Below, piece after piece: positions 33,259 to 41,609 of a stretch of 64,000 bases of DNA. The notes below the pieces were generated by a model that saw only the letters and a program-made list of their open reading frames with translations, was not told the DNA's origin and did not search any database. The position numbers and the translations under genes are program-made. Numbering within the stretch: position 1 is the stretch's first letter; the number at the start of each line of letters is the position of its first letter. Origin of the DNA: Massilia endophytica (GTDB taxonomy: Bacteria > Pseudomonadota > Gammaproteobacteria > Burkholderiales > Burkholderiaceae_D); the NCBI RefSeq assembly GCF_021165955.1, contig NZ_CP088952.1, positions 1 through 64,000 on the forward strand, given 5' to 3'.

Positions 33259-34272
33259 TCAGCGGTTCATTCTTTTCAGTAGTTGCGCGCGCAGCTCGCG
33301 CGTGGCGTCTGCGTTCAGCGGCGCCAGGATGCGGCGGGCGCCGGCCGGGATATGGCCCGCGGTGTCCTCGTCCGCTTCGAACACGTAGTGGCGGAACAGT
33401 TCCTGCCAGGCCTTGCGCTGCTCCTTCGGCAGGTCCCGCACGCTCATGAGGGCGTGCATCAGGGCGTTGGTGGGCGTGTCCATATGCTCCGGCGACTGGC
33501 GCCACCAGTAGTTGACCAGCACGTTCAGGCGGTCCAGCGCCTCCACGTGATGCCACCACATGCTGGGGATGAACAGGGCGTCGCCCGGGCGCATCTCGGC
33601 AACCTGGGCATGGCGCATGGCCTCGGCGAATTTCGGATGCTTCTCCAGGTCGGGCCGGGCGAAGTCCACCAGGCTGATGGCCTGGCCCGCGGGCGTGAAG
33701 TCCAGCGGCCCCACATACAGGTTCCCCACCTGCTCCGGCGGGAAGAGGGTGAAGCGGCGGTGGCCCACGGCCACGCAGGCCAGGTTGTCCGGCAGGTCGT
33801 AATGGGCGGCGATGCGGGTCTGGTTGCCGATCCAGACGCTCATGAGCGCATCGCGCCCGCCGAGGTCCACATCGTTCTCCTCCCGGAAGCCGGGCAGGCA
33901 GGTGTCCACCGTGGTGGAGCCCACGTAGATGGCGGGCGGCTGCGCGTCGCCGTAGTGGTCGCGCAGCTCGGCCAGCACCGCGTCCAGGCGGGCCCGCACG
34001 GGGCTGAAATTGAAGCCGCTCAGGTCCTCGTTGTAGAAGAAGCGGCCCTGCATCTCCGGCGCACCGAGCATGGCGACCACGCTGGCGTCGCGGTAGAAGC
34101 GGCGCAGGTAGCTGTCCGCCGCCTGCGGCGATTCGCGTCCGGCCCTCACCATGGGCCAGTGCTTCACCAGGCCGCGCAGCAGCAGGGGCTCGGTGGAAGC
34201 GAGGATTTCGGCAGTCAGCGTCTGCGGGGTGACGCCTTCGATATCCCGGACATATCTAGCGGGAGGCAGCAT
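33259..34272 (-). CDS. Cupin-like (JmjC-fold) protein of the SapC/halogenase locus
   Basis: This 337-aa soluble protein has a double-stranded beta-helix: RDALMSVWIGNQTRIAAHYD supplies the HxD iron motif (His-Tyr-Asp), and the FIPSMWWHHVEAL segment supplies the distal His. It fits the Fe(II)/2-oxoglutarate cupin_8 class. Such proteins recur beside TrpH-like halogenases, SapC and TonB receptors. The ATG at 34272 overlaps the end of the SapC frame (34256) by 17 bases, so the two are coupled. The hydroxylation target is unknown. Confidence 0.85.
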   Translation of the reverse strand: MLPPARYVRDIEGVTPQTLTAEILASTEPLLLRGLVKHWPMVRAGRESPQAADSYLRRFYRDASVVAMLGAPEMQGRFFYNEDLSGFNFSPVRARLDAVLAELRDHYGDAQPPAIYVGSTTVDTCLPGFREENDVDLGGRDALMSVWIGNQTRIAAHYDLPDNLACVAVGHRRFTLFPPEQVGNLYVGPLDFTPAGQAISLVDFARPDLEKHPKFAEAMRHAQVAEMRPGDALFIPSMWWHHVEALDRLNVLVNYWWRQSPEHMDTPTNALMHALMSVRDLPKEQRKAWQELFRHYVFEADEDTAGHIPAGARRILAPLNADATRELRAQLLKRMNR

Positions 34273-34966
34273 CGGCTCGGTTCTTGCGGTCGATCAGCAC
34301 GCGGAAATTGGACATGGAAGCCACCACCATGTAAATGGCCTGCAGGTAGCCCGTCTTGTGCAGGCGCTCCAGCGCCGCGCCATCCAGGGCGGCCAGGCGC
34401 TCCTCGTGGATGGTGTAGAAGCCGGACAGGCGGCCCTGGGCGCCGCTATCGAGTTCGATGTCGACCACAAAGGATTCGAGCAGGTTGTGCTCCTTGAGCG
34501 CGTCCACGAAGCCGGCGGTGCCCTGGATGCCCTGGTGGATGGCCAGCAGCACGGAATTCATGCGCTCCAGGTAGCCGCTGGAGCCGCCGTGCGGGAGGAA
34601 TACCGCTTCGCCTTCGCTGCCGCTCACGCGCGGGCTGTCCATGTCCACATGCATCATGAGCTCTTCGCCGTTGCGGCCGATCAGGAAAGGCTGGCGTTCG
34701 ATCAGCAGCGGCAGGTCGGTGGCGTCCCATCCATCCCCGGTCAGGAAGAGGTTCTCGCCTTCCTGCAGGCCGAACAGGGCTACCGGCTCGAAGCTCGTGC
34801 CATCGTCCGATTTGCGGAACACGATGGGGTAGTGCGCCTGCAGCGTGCGGAATTCGGAAGGGAAGGTCAGCGCGAACATCACGTTGTCGCCATACTCGGC
34901 GCCGCGCTTCGTGATGATGCGCAGGTTCTTGTGCTGCACGTTGTTCAGCAGGACTGGATTGCTCAT
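34256..34966 (-). CDS. SapC family protein
   Basis: This 236-aa protein is recognisable as SapC by ALTFPSEFRTLQAHYPIVF, FGLQEGENLFLTGDGWDA and the IERQPFLIGR blocks. SapC was named from an S-layer-related locus; the biochemical role is unproven. It has no clear signal peptide. It is the second gene of the operon, 22 bases after the first halogenase-like gene, with GAGAGA upstream. Confidence 0.88.
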   Translation of the reverse strand: MSNPVLLNNVQHKNLRIITKRGAEYGDNVMFALTFPSEFRTLQAHYPIVFRKSDDGTSFEPVALFGLQEGENLFLTGDGWDATDLPLLIERQPFLIGRNGEELMMHVDMDSPRVSGSEGEAVFLPHGGSSGYLERMNSVLLAIHQGIQGTAGFVDALKEHNLLESFVVDIELDSGAQGRLSGFYTIHEERLAALDGAALERLHKTGYLQAIYMVVASMSNFRVLIDRKNRADAASR

Positions 34967-34988
34967 GGATGTCTCTCTCTGGTTATTG

Positions 34989-36533
34989 TCAGATGACCGG
35001 CAGGCCGTGGCGCCGGATATGCTCGATCAGTTCGCGGTTGGAGGGCAGGCCGCCCAGCATCTTGCGCGTGAGGTTCGCCGCCTCGCGGAAGAAGCCGTCC
35101 GCCTGCTCTTCCTGTCCCGGCAGGCGGGCGGTGCCCTCCTCGGTGCGGAAGCCCATGCCGTACAGGATGTACTGGTAGCTGGCGGAGGGGAAGACCTCCT
35201 CGATGCGGTAGAAATCGTAGCGCGAGGGTGAACGGTGGCGCCACAGGGTGAGCAGCTCGCCCAGGCGTTCGGGGACGGTGTCGCGGTTGTCCTGCCAGTA
35301 CGGCGAATCGCTGCGGCGGCTGAGAACATAGTGCAGCTTCAGGAAGTCGATCACGCGCTCCCAGCGGTAGCTGAAAGCGTCGTTGAAGCGGCGGGCCGCA
35401 ATCGCCATCTCCTCGCGCGTGACCGGCATTTCGTCGGCCAGCATGGCGGCGGACAGCTCCACCAGGGCCAGGGCCGACGCCTCCAGCGGTTCGATGAAGC
35501 CAGCGGAGAGGCCGATGGCGACGCAGTTGCGGTGCCAGAATTCCTTGCGGTAGCCCGGTTCGAAACTGAGCTTGCGCGGCGAGGGAATGTCCTCCGGGCC
35601 GCCCGAGGCGGCAATATAGGCACGCAGTTCGGCCTCGGCGCGGTCGTCCGAAATATGGGCGCTGGAGTACACGTGGCCGATGCCGCGCCGGGTAGGCAGG
35701 CCGATATCCCAGATCCAGCCGCAGCTCTGGGCGGTGGAGGTGGTCTGGGAGGCGATGGGGCTGTTCTCGGCCGGGTAGGGAATCTGCACGGCGAGGGCGC
35801 TGTCGTTGAACAGCACATGCTTCTGCGGAACGAGGGGCACGCCATAGTGCTGGCCGAGCAGCATGGAGCGCATGCCGCTGCAGTCCACGAACAGGTCCCC
35901 CTCCAGCAGGCCATGCTGCTGCGTTTCCAGCGCCGCGATGTCGCCGTTTTCGTGGGAGCGCACGCCGGTGACATTGTCCGGCACATAGTTCACCCCAAGC
36001 TTCTCCAGGCAGTGCTTGCGCAGGAAGACGCCGAATCTGCCCGCGTCCAGGTGGTAGCCGTAGTTCGCCACGGCGGCGAATTCCGGGGTGCCGGGCTGCT
36101 TGGGCGCGCGGCCGTTGACGCACAGGTGGGGCTGGAAGCTCACCAGGTCGGCGAAGGGAACGCCCGGATAGCGGCGCCGCCATTCGCCCGCGAGATCGGT
36201 TTCGGCATAGCCTTGCGGCAGGACGAAAGGGTGGAAATAGTAGTCGCCGCCAGCGCCCGTGACCCAGCCGTTGAAGCGCGACCCCTGCTTGAACGAGGCG
36301 TCGCACTCGCGGAAGAAATCGGACTCGGAAACGCCGATGCGGTGCAGGGTGTCCCGCATGCTGGGCCAGGTGCCCTCGCCCACGCCGATGGGGGCGATGT
36401 CCGGCGATTCGATCAGCGTGACCTTCAGGCCACGGCCGCTTGCCGTCTGGTGGGCGGACGCGATCACGCCAGCGGCCAGCCAGCCCGCGGAGCCACCGCC
36501 TACGACGACGATATGTCTGATCATGCTGTTCAT
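34989..36533 (-). CDS. Tryptophan 7-halogenase-family flavoprotein (degenerate WxWxIP motif)
   Basis: This 514-aa protein heads the operon. FAD is bound through GGGSAGW (12-18). The catalytic-type Lys82 sits in FKQGSRFNGW. The halogenase motif reads WIWDIG (273-278), with Gly replacing Pro, so activity may differ from its paralogue at 31718-33247. Two such genes with different motifs in one operon suggests division of labour. The start at 36533 has weak binding-site context; an inner ATG at residue 4 is possible. No promoter is evident in the 77 bases to the TonB receptor gene, so readthrough of the terminator is likely. Confidence 0.87.
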   Translation of the reverse strand: MNSMIRHIVVVGGGSAGWLAAGVIASAHQTASGRGLKVTLIESPDIAPIGVGEGTWPSMRDTLHRIGVSESDFFRECDASFKQGSRFNGWVTGAGGDYYFHPFVLPQGYAETDLAGEWRRRYPGVPFADLVSFQPHLCVNGRAPKQPGTPEFAAVANYGYHLDAGRFGVFLRKHCLEKLGVNYVPDNVTGVRSHENGDIAALETQQHGLLEGDLFVDCSGMRSMLLGQHYGVPLVPQKHVLFNDSALAVQIPYPAENSPIASQTTSTAQSCGWIWDIGLPTRRGIGHVYSSAHISDDRAEAELRAYIAASGGPEDIPSPRKLSFEPGYRKEFWHRNCVAIGLSAGFIEPLEASALALVELSAAMLADEMPVTREEMAIAARRFNDAFSYRWERVIDFLKLHYVLSRRSDSPYWQDNRDTVPERLGELLTLWRHRSPSRYDFYRIEEVFPSASYQYILYGMGFRTEEGTARLPGQEEQADGFFREAANLTRKMLGGLPSNRELIEHIRRHGLPVI

Positions 36534-36557
36534 TACTGAAGTCTAACTGACAACGGA

Positions 36558-36597
36558 AAAAAAGGGGCAGATCCTCGGCGAGGCCTGCCCCTTTTTT
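36558..36597 (-). terminator. Rho-independent terminator between TonB receptor and halogenase operon
   Basis: Stem AAAAAAGGGGCAG/CTGCCCCTTTTTT flanks an inner hairpin (CCTC-GGC-GAGG). It is U-rich on both strands. On the minus strand it follows the receptor stop, so transcripts reaching the halogenase operon from the receptor promoter must pass it. Confidence 0.85.
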
Positions 36598-36610
36598 GTT
36601 GTTGGCGCGA

Positions 36611-39577
36611 TTAGAACTTGTAGCGTGCACCCACCATGTAGCGCGGGCCGTTCTGGTTCACGAACAGCGCCATGTTCTTGGTGCGGCCGTGGATGCGCTG
36701 GATTTCATCCGTGGCGTTGATCACCTCGAACTGGAAGCTCAGCTTGTCGCTGTAGTTGTAGCCGACGCTGATGTCCACCTGGCCGTAAGGCTCGGTGTAG
36801 TTCGGGTTGGGACCTGCGCCGTCGAAGGTGGCGGACAGGAACTCGCCGCGCCAGTTGTAGGCCACACGGGCCGACCACTTGGCGTTTTCGTAGATACCCA
36901 CCAGGTTCGCCGAGTTGCTCAGGCCAACCAGCGCGAACTGCTCGCCGATGCTCGCGTTGTTGTACTTCAGGCCCGAGTGAACATAGGTGTAGTTCGCCGC
37001 GATGCCGAAACCGGTGTTGCCGAACATGTGCTGCACGTTGATCTCGGCGCCATACAGATCCGCCTTCTTCTGGTTCGAGTAGCTGTTGATCTCGAAGTTG
37101 GCGATCGGATCGCTCGGCTGCCCGGTGATCACGCCGGTGGCATTGCCTGCCGGGTCGTCCGCACCGCGCACCACGCCAGGCTGGCCGTTGAAGTTGCGGA
37201 AGATGTAGTTGCGGATGCAGGTCGTGTCAGCCGTGACGCAGCCGTTGGCGATGGCCGCGTTCCAGTACTTGCCGCCCACCGGCGTATGCAGGTTGAAGGG
37301 CTGGAGCGTCTGCTTGGACTGGCCGGCGTAGTTCTCCAGGTTCTTGCGGAAGTAGCCGAGGGAGAAGAAGTTCTGCTGGCCGTAGTACCACTCGTAGGAC
37401 AGGTCCAGGTTCTTCGACTTCACAGGCAGCAGGCCCGGGTTGCCCTGGGAGCCCGTGCCGCCGTTCACGCGGGCCAGCGTATCGAGCACCTGGCCGCCCT
37501 GGATCTGGTCCCAGCGCGGACGCCCGATGGTCTCGCCGTAGCTGAAGCGCAGCTTCATATCGTCGCGCAGGTCCAGGTCGGAGTCGAAGCTTGGCAGCAG
37601 GTGGTGATACTTGCCGCCCAGGGTGGTGAAGGTCGGAGCGCCGAAGGTCACAGGGAACTCGTTCTGCGAAACCCAGGTGATGCTCGTGGCGGTGGGCACC
37701 AGCGCCGTCGAGACCACGTCCGTCTTCTCCCAGCGCACGCCGATAGCAGTGTGCAAGGGCAGGGCGGTATCCCAGTCCGTATTGAACTGCAGGAAGGCCG
37801 CTTTCGACTTCTCCTCCGTGCGGCGGTCCGTGTCGAAGGTGGTCTTCGGCAGGTACAGGTCCGGCAGGCCCGAGGCTTTCGCGGCCTGCGCGCGCAGGTC
37901 TTCGAAATTGAAGGTGTAGAAGTTGTTGAACAGGTTCGGGCTGCCGCTGCCGTTCATGTTGTCGAAGTACTGGCGCAGGGTCTCCGCATGGAACATGCTG
38001 GCCGGGTAGTCCGAAGCCTTGGTTGCGCCGCCCCAGGTGTCGCGCTGCTGGGTGGAGAAGGCCGAGCGGTTGTCCACCTTGGTGGCGGTGACGCCGAAGT
38101 TCAGCTGCGATGCTTCCAGCACCTTCCAGCGGCCCTTGACCTGGGTCTGTTCCACTTCGCCCTTCATGTAGCCGTTCTGGAAGACCGACCCGGTGACCTG
38201 CTGCGGCGCGCGGTTGAAGTCAGCGCCCTTGATGCTCAGGACAGGGAATTCCTGCGTGAAGTCCGCCGTGGTGTCGCCGCGGCTGAAGCTTGCGGTGCCC
38301 AGCGTGTTGCTGGAGCCGAAGGGGCTGTCCGCCTTGGATTCGGCGGTGGACTTGTGCGTATCGAGTTCCAGGCGCAGGTCGTTATTGACTTTCCATGCCG
38401 CGTTGAAGCCCAGGGAGTTGTTCGCCGTCTTGGTGGCGAACTTCGCGCCGCCCATGGCGATGTCGCTGTTGGCGGCAGGGATCAGCTCAGTGTAGACCAG
38501 GGGGCCGGCGACCGGGCCCTTGCTCCAGGAGCTGGTGGACGCGCCGAAGTTGAACCATGCCGACAGGTCCTGGCGACGGGTCTGGATCTTGTTCTCCGAA
38601 TAGGTGTAGTCCAGCGTGGTGGTCAGGTCCTTGTTCGGTGCGAACTGCAGGGTCAGCTGGCCGTTGGTGCGCTGGCGCTGGATGCCGTTCATGTTGTAGT
38701 TCAGGTTCTGCGGCACCGAGTAGATGTCGGTGGGGCCTGGACGGTTGGTGATGTTCTCCGACCCCGGCTGGCCTGGCTGGGGAATGGTGCCCCAGTTGTT
38801 CTCGTCGCCGCGGAATGGGCCGCGCCAGCCGTTGCCAACGGAAACCTGGTTGAAGCCCGCATTGCGCTCCTGGTAGCTGCCCGTGATGGCAACGCCCCAG
38901 CGGCCGTCGGCCGACTGGGTGCTGTAGATGCCGGAGACTTCCGGCGTGATCTTGTCGGCGCCTTCGCGCACATCGCCGGGCAGGTTGGAGCCGGAGGTGT
39001 CGTGCACGGCCTTCACGCCCACGGAAGCCACGGTTCCCTTGGTGTTCAGGGGGCGCGCGGTCATCACGTTCAGGGTGGCGCCGATGCCGCCGGTCGGGGT
39101 CTCGGCGCGGCTCGTCTTGTAGACCTGGATCTGGGAGATCGCTTCCGAAGCGAGGTTGGCGAAGTCGAAGGCGCGGCCGTTCAGGTCACCGAGGTTCGAG
39201 GTCGGCATCTGGCGGCCGTTCAGCAGCACCAGGTTGAAGTCGGGGCCCACGCCGCGCACGGTGATCTTGGCGCCTTCGCCGTTCGTGCGGTCGATGGACA
39301 CGCCCGAAATGCGCTGCAGGGACTCGGCCAGGTTCGTGTCGGGGAACTTGCCGATATCCTCGGCGACGATGCCGTCCACGATACCGTCGGAATTGCGCTT
39401 GAGCGCCATGGACGAGGCCATACTGCTGCGGATGCCGGTCACCACCACGGTCTGCACATCGCCGGTCAGGCCCGGCGCCTGGATGGCCTGCTGAGCATGG
39501 GCCGGCACGGCGGCTGCCGCGCAGGCGCTGGCCACTGCCAGGCTCATGAGTTTAAGTCTTGCCTTCGGATATTGCAT
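36611..39577 (-). CDS. TonB-dependent outer-membrane receptor
   Basis: This 988-aa protein has a signal peptide (about 1-28, ending AHA), a plug domain (VVVTGIRSSM, then the ESLQRISGVSIDR TonB-plug motif) and a large beta-barrel that ends in aromatic KF. It imports a large substrate using TonB energy. The start at 39577 was chosen over an upstream ATG because GGGAGA lies five bases before it. Its promoter and LacI-type operator lie upstream, and the adjacent GH16 and deacetylase genes carry matching sites. The likely ligand is a beta-glucan or related oligosaccharide (inference). Confidence 0.95.
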   Translation of the reverse strand: MQYPKARLKLMSLAVASACAAAAVPAHAQQAIQAPGLTGDVQTVVVTGIRSSMASSMALKRNSDGIVDGIVAEDIGKFPDTNLAESLQRISGVSIDRTNGEGAKITVRGVGPDFNLVLLNGRQMPTSNLGDLNGRAFDFANLASEAISQIQVYKTSRAETPTGGIGATLNVMTARPLNTKGTVASVGVKAVHDTSGSNLPGDVREGADKITPEVSGIYSTQSADGRWGVAITGSYQERNAGFNQVSVGNGWRGPFRGDENNWGTIPQPGQPGSENITNRPGPTDIYSVPQNLNYNMNGIQRQRTNGQLTLQFAPNKDLTTTLDYTYSENKIQTRRQDLSAWFNFGASTSSWSKGPVAGPLVYTELIPAANSDIAMGGAKFATKTANNSLGFNAAWKVNNDLRLELDTHKSTAESKADSPFGSSNTLGTASFSRGDTTADFTQEFPVLSIKGADFNRAPQQVTGSVFQNGYMKGEVEQTQVKGRWKVLEASQLNFGVTATKVDNRSAFSTQQRDTWGGATKASDYPASMFHAETLRQYFDNMNGSGSPNLFNNFYTFNFEDLRAQAAKASGLPDLYLPKTTFDTDRRTEEKSKAAFLQFNTDWDTALPLHTAIGVRWEKTDVVSTALVPTATSITWVSQNEFPVTFGAPTFTTLGGKYHHLLPSFDSDLDLRDDMKLRFSYGETIGRPRWDQIQGGQVLDTLARVNGGTGSQGNPGLLPVKSKNLDLSYEWYYGQQNFFSLGYFRKNLENYAGQSKQTLQPFNLHTPVGGKYWNAAIANGCVTADTTCIRNYIFRNFNGQPGVVRGADDPAGNATGVITGQPSDPIANFEINSYSNQKKADLYGAEINVQHMFGNTGFGIAANYTYVHSGLKYNNASIGEQFALVGLSNSANLVGIYENAKWSARVAYNWRGEFLSATFDGAGPNPNYTEPYGQVDISVGYNYSDKLSFQFEVINATDEIQRIHGRTKNMALFVNQNGPRYMVGARYKF

Positions 39578-39667
39578 TTGGTCTCCCATTTTTATCGATT
39601 TGCTACCCGGTTGATCCAGCTCTGCCCTCTGGATTTATTGGCCGTTCCCGCCTCGCTGCTCTGATAT

Positions 39668-39681
39668 TGGAAACGTTTCCA
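39668..39681. promoter_or_regulatory. LacI-type operator 1 (TonB receptor)
   Basis: A perfect 14-bp palindrome, TGGAAACGTTTCCA, lies about 10-20 bases past the likely transcription start of the receptor gene. It would block RNA polymerase when bound. Related sites occur at 40625 and 40732. Confidence 0.75.
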
Positions 39682-39696
39682 TCTCTGATTTGCTAA

Positions 39697-39725
39697 ATCT
39701 TATGTTTGGTGAAATGAAATGTCAA
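39697..39725 (-). promoter_or_regulatory. Sigma-70 promoter of TonB receptor
   Basis: On the minus strand TTGACA (39725-39720), a 17-base spacer and TAAGAT (39702-39697) stand 16 bases before operator 1. Transcription should start near 39690, giving a leader of about 110 bases. Confidence 0.7.
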
Positions 39726-39791
39726 CGGAAGATTCCTTTCTGTCAGTTTTTTGACAGTTTTGCTACAGCGCGGGTTGTGCAGCCGCCACGC

Positions 39792-40607
39792 TCAACGCTG
39801 GTAGACGCGCACATAATCGATTTCGAATTGCCAGGGAAAGCTGCTGTCGTCCACGGGCCCGCCCAGGTCGCCGCCCACCGCCAGATTCAGCAGGAGGTAC
39901 TGCGGCTGGTCGAAAGGCCATTTCTGGTAGTCGGCATCCTTTGCCTTCACCAGCTGCTGGTAGTTGCGGCCGTCGACCCCGATATCCATGCGCTCCGGAG
40001 TCCATGTGAGCTGGTAGGTGTGGAAGCTGCCGCAGACATCGGGCACCGGCGTCTTCGTCGTGATGGGCGTATTCTTCGGCCAGTTGTACGCCCCCGTGTA
40101 GATGCTGCCCAGGATGACGTTGGGCTCCTTGCCGACGTGCTCCATGATGTCGATCTCGCCGTCTTCCGGCCATCTGCCCTTTGTGCCCAGCATCCAGATC
40201 GCGGGCCAGCTGCCCACCGCGCAAGGCAGCTTGGCGCGCACCTCGACCATGCCGTAGGTCCAGCTGGCCTTGCCGCGCGTGAGCAGGCGCGCCGAGCTGT
40301 ACTTCTGGCCTCCCCAGTCCGCCGTGCTGCGCAGCTCCTCCTTGCGCGCCGTGATGATCAGTTTGCCATTCTCGACGCGGGCGTTTTCCAGGCGCCCCTT
40401 GCTGTAGTACTGCTTTTCGTTGTTGAACCAGCCCCGCTGATTGAACTCGGTGTCGTAATCCCAGCGTGCGGAGTCGGGCAGCCCGTCCTTGTCGAATTCG
40501 TCAGCCCAGACCAGCCTGTAGGCTGGAGGCGGTTCCGCTGCAGGCATGGCCGCGTCGGTCGTGCCGCCGCAAGCGGTCAGCAGGGACAATGCAAGAAGCT
40601 TCCTCAT
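39792..40607 (-). CDS. GH16 family lipoprotein (laminarinase-type beta-glucanase)
   Basis: This 271-aa protein starts at 40607 (GGAGA upstream) with a lipoprotein signal (lipobox LTAC, Cys13). The GH16 catalytic motif is DGEIDIMEHVG, with the nucleophile, assisting Asp and acid/base Glu in the ExDxxE arrangement of laminarinases. WADEF at the mature N-terminus and the SWPAIWMLG block also fit. It should cleave beta-1,3- or 1,3-1,4-glucan at the cell surface for the adjacent receptor. It is controlled by its own LacI-type operator. Confidence 0.93.
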   Translation of the reverse strand: MRKLLALSLLTACGGTTDAAMPAAEPPPAYRLVWADEFDKDGLPDSARWDYDTEFNQRGWFNNEKQYYSKGRLENARVENGKLIITARKEELRSTADWGGQKYSSARLLTRGKASWTYGMVEVRAKLPCAVGSWPAIWMLGTKGRWPEDGEIDIMEHVGKEPNVILGSIYTGAYNWPKNTPITTKTPVPDVCGSFHTYQLTWTPERMDIGVDGRNYQQLVKAKDADYQKWPFDQPQYLLLNLAVGGDLGGPVDDSSFPWQFEIDYVRVYQR

Positions 40608-40624
40608 ACCGCTGTCTCCGGGAT

Positions 40625-40638
40625 TGGAATGGTTTCCA
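40625..40638. promoter_or_regulatory. LacI-type operator 2 (GH16)
   Basis: TGGAATGGTTTCCA matches operator 1 except at the two bases after TGGAA. It lies just downstream of the predicted transcription start of the GH16 gene and before its ribosome binding site. Confidence 0.65.
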
Positions 40639-40650
40639 CTCAATATGACA

Positions 40651-40680
40651 GATATATCACTTCTCGAAATCGCAAGTCAA
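40651..40680 (-). promoter_or_regulatory. Sigma-70 promoter of GH16 gene
   Basis: On the minus strand TTGACT (40680-40675), an 18-base spacer and TATATC (40656-40651). Operator 2 starts 12 bases downstream. Confidence 0.6.
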
Positions 40681-40701
40681 TTCGAAGCAGGCAATGCGTT
40701 G

Positions 40702-40731
40702 TTGACACGCCAATGTTGAGCGGCGCATGAT
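40702..40731 (+). promoter_or_regulatory. Sigma-70 promoter of polysaccharide deacetylase gene
   Basis: TTGACA (40702-40707), an 18-base spacer and CATGAT (40726-40731). Operator 3 follows at once, as in the divergent GH16 gene. The -10 element is weak. Confidence 0.5.
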
Positions 40732-40745
40732 TGGTAACGTTTCCG
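40732..40745. promoter_or_regulatory. LacI-type operator 3 (deacetylase)
   Basis: TGGTAACGTTTCCG is a near-palindrome related to operators 1 and 2. It abuts the -10 element of the deacetylase promoter. Confidence 0.65.
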
Positions 40746-40761
40746 GATGAAAGGTTGCGCA

Positions 40762-41568
40762 ATGAAGAAATACCTGTTTCCCGTCCTTCTGGGATGCGCG
40801 CTGGCGCCCGGTCTGGCTGCGGCCGCCGACGCAGGCTTCGCCTGGCCGCATGGGGCGCGCGCAGCGGTCAGCCTGGCCTACGACGATGCGCTGGACTCCC
40901 AGCTCGACAATGCGATTCCCGCGCTGAACCGGCATGGCCTGCGCGGGAGCTTTTATCTCCAGCTGTCCAACCCGGCGGTAGACAGGCGCATGGCGGAATG
41001 GCGCGCGGCGGCGAAACGCGGACACGAACTGGGCAACCACACCCTGTTCCATCAATGCTCGCATTCGAAGCCGGGGCGCGAGTGGGTGGAGGCGCACCGC
41101 GATATCGACAGCACCAGCGTCGCCCAGATGAAGGACCAGGTCCTGCTTGCCAACACCATGCTTTACGCCATCGACGGCAGGCGCGAACGCACCATGACCG
41201 CGCCGTGCGGCGACATGGAGGCGAAAGGGGAGAAGTACCTGCCCGCCGTGCAGCCGGCCTTCGTGGCCATCAAGGCAGGAACGGGGCCGGCCGTCATCGA
41301 GTCCATGACGGGGCTCGATCCGTATGCAGTAGCGGTATCAGCGCCGGTAGGGATGAGCGGGAAGGAACTGATCGCCATCGTGAAGCAGGCCGCCGAGCGC
41401 GGCACCATGGTCAACTTCACTTTCCATGGCATCGGCGGCGATTACCTCACGATCTCGAAGGAGGCCCACGAGGAGCTGCTGGCCTACCTCGCCGCCAACC
41501 GCAAGACCTACTGGACCGACACCTTCCTCAACATCATGAAGCACGTGAAGCGCACGACGGGGCCCTGA
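40762..41568 (+). CDS. Exported polysaccharide deacetylase family protein
   Basis: This 268-aa protein has a signal peptide (about 1-20) and a NodB-type fold: SLAYDDALDSQ carries the catalytic Asp-Asp, ELGNHTLFHQC carries the HxxxH metal ligands, and VNFTFHGIGGDY carries the distal His. It probably deacetylates a cell-wall or imported glycan. The ATG at 40762 (AAGG upstream) is preferred to one at 40747, which lies against the operator. Its promoter and operator mirror those of the divergent GH16 gene. Confidence 0.85.
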   Translation: MKKYLFPVLLGCALAPGLAAAADAGFAWPHGARAAVSLAYDDALDSQLDNAIPALNRHGLRGSFYLQLSNPAVDRRMAEWRAAAKRGHELGNHTLFHQCSHSKPGREWVEAHRDIDSTSVAQMKDQVLLANTMLYAIDGRRERTMTAPCGDMEAKGEKYLPAVQPAFVAIKAGTGPAVIESMTGLDPYAVAVSAPVGMSGKELIAIVKQAAERGTMVNFTFHGIGGDYLTISKEAHEELLAYLAANRKTYWTDTFLNIMKHVKRTTGP

Positions 41569-41609
41569 GGGCTTTCCGTCAATGCGGTCGCCAGGATCGA
41601 CGGTATGCC

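Noticed and set aside
36596..39664. A 1022-codon open frame antisense to the TonB receptor
   Set aside because: High-GC third-position bias opens the opposite strand. No family motif is seen, and the receptor frame has a signal peptide, plug and barrel end.
39740..39757. Inverted repeat CTGTCA/TGACAG downstream of the GH16 gene
   Set aside because: Only a 6-bp stem, without a T-run on the relevant strand, so a terminator call is not supported.
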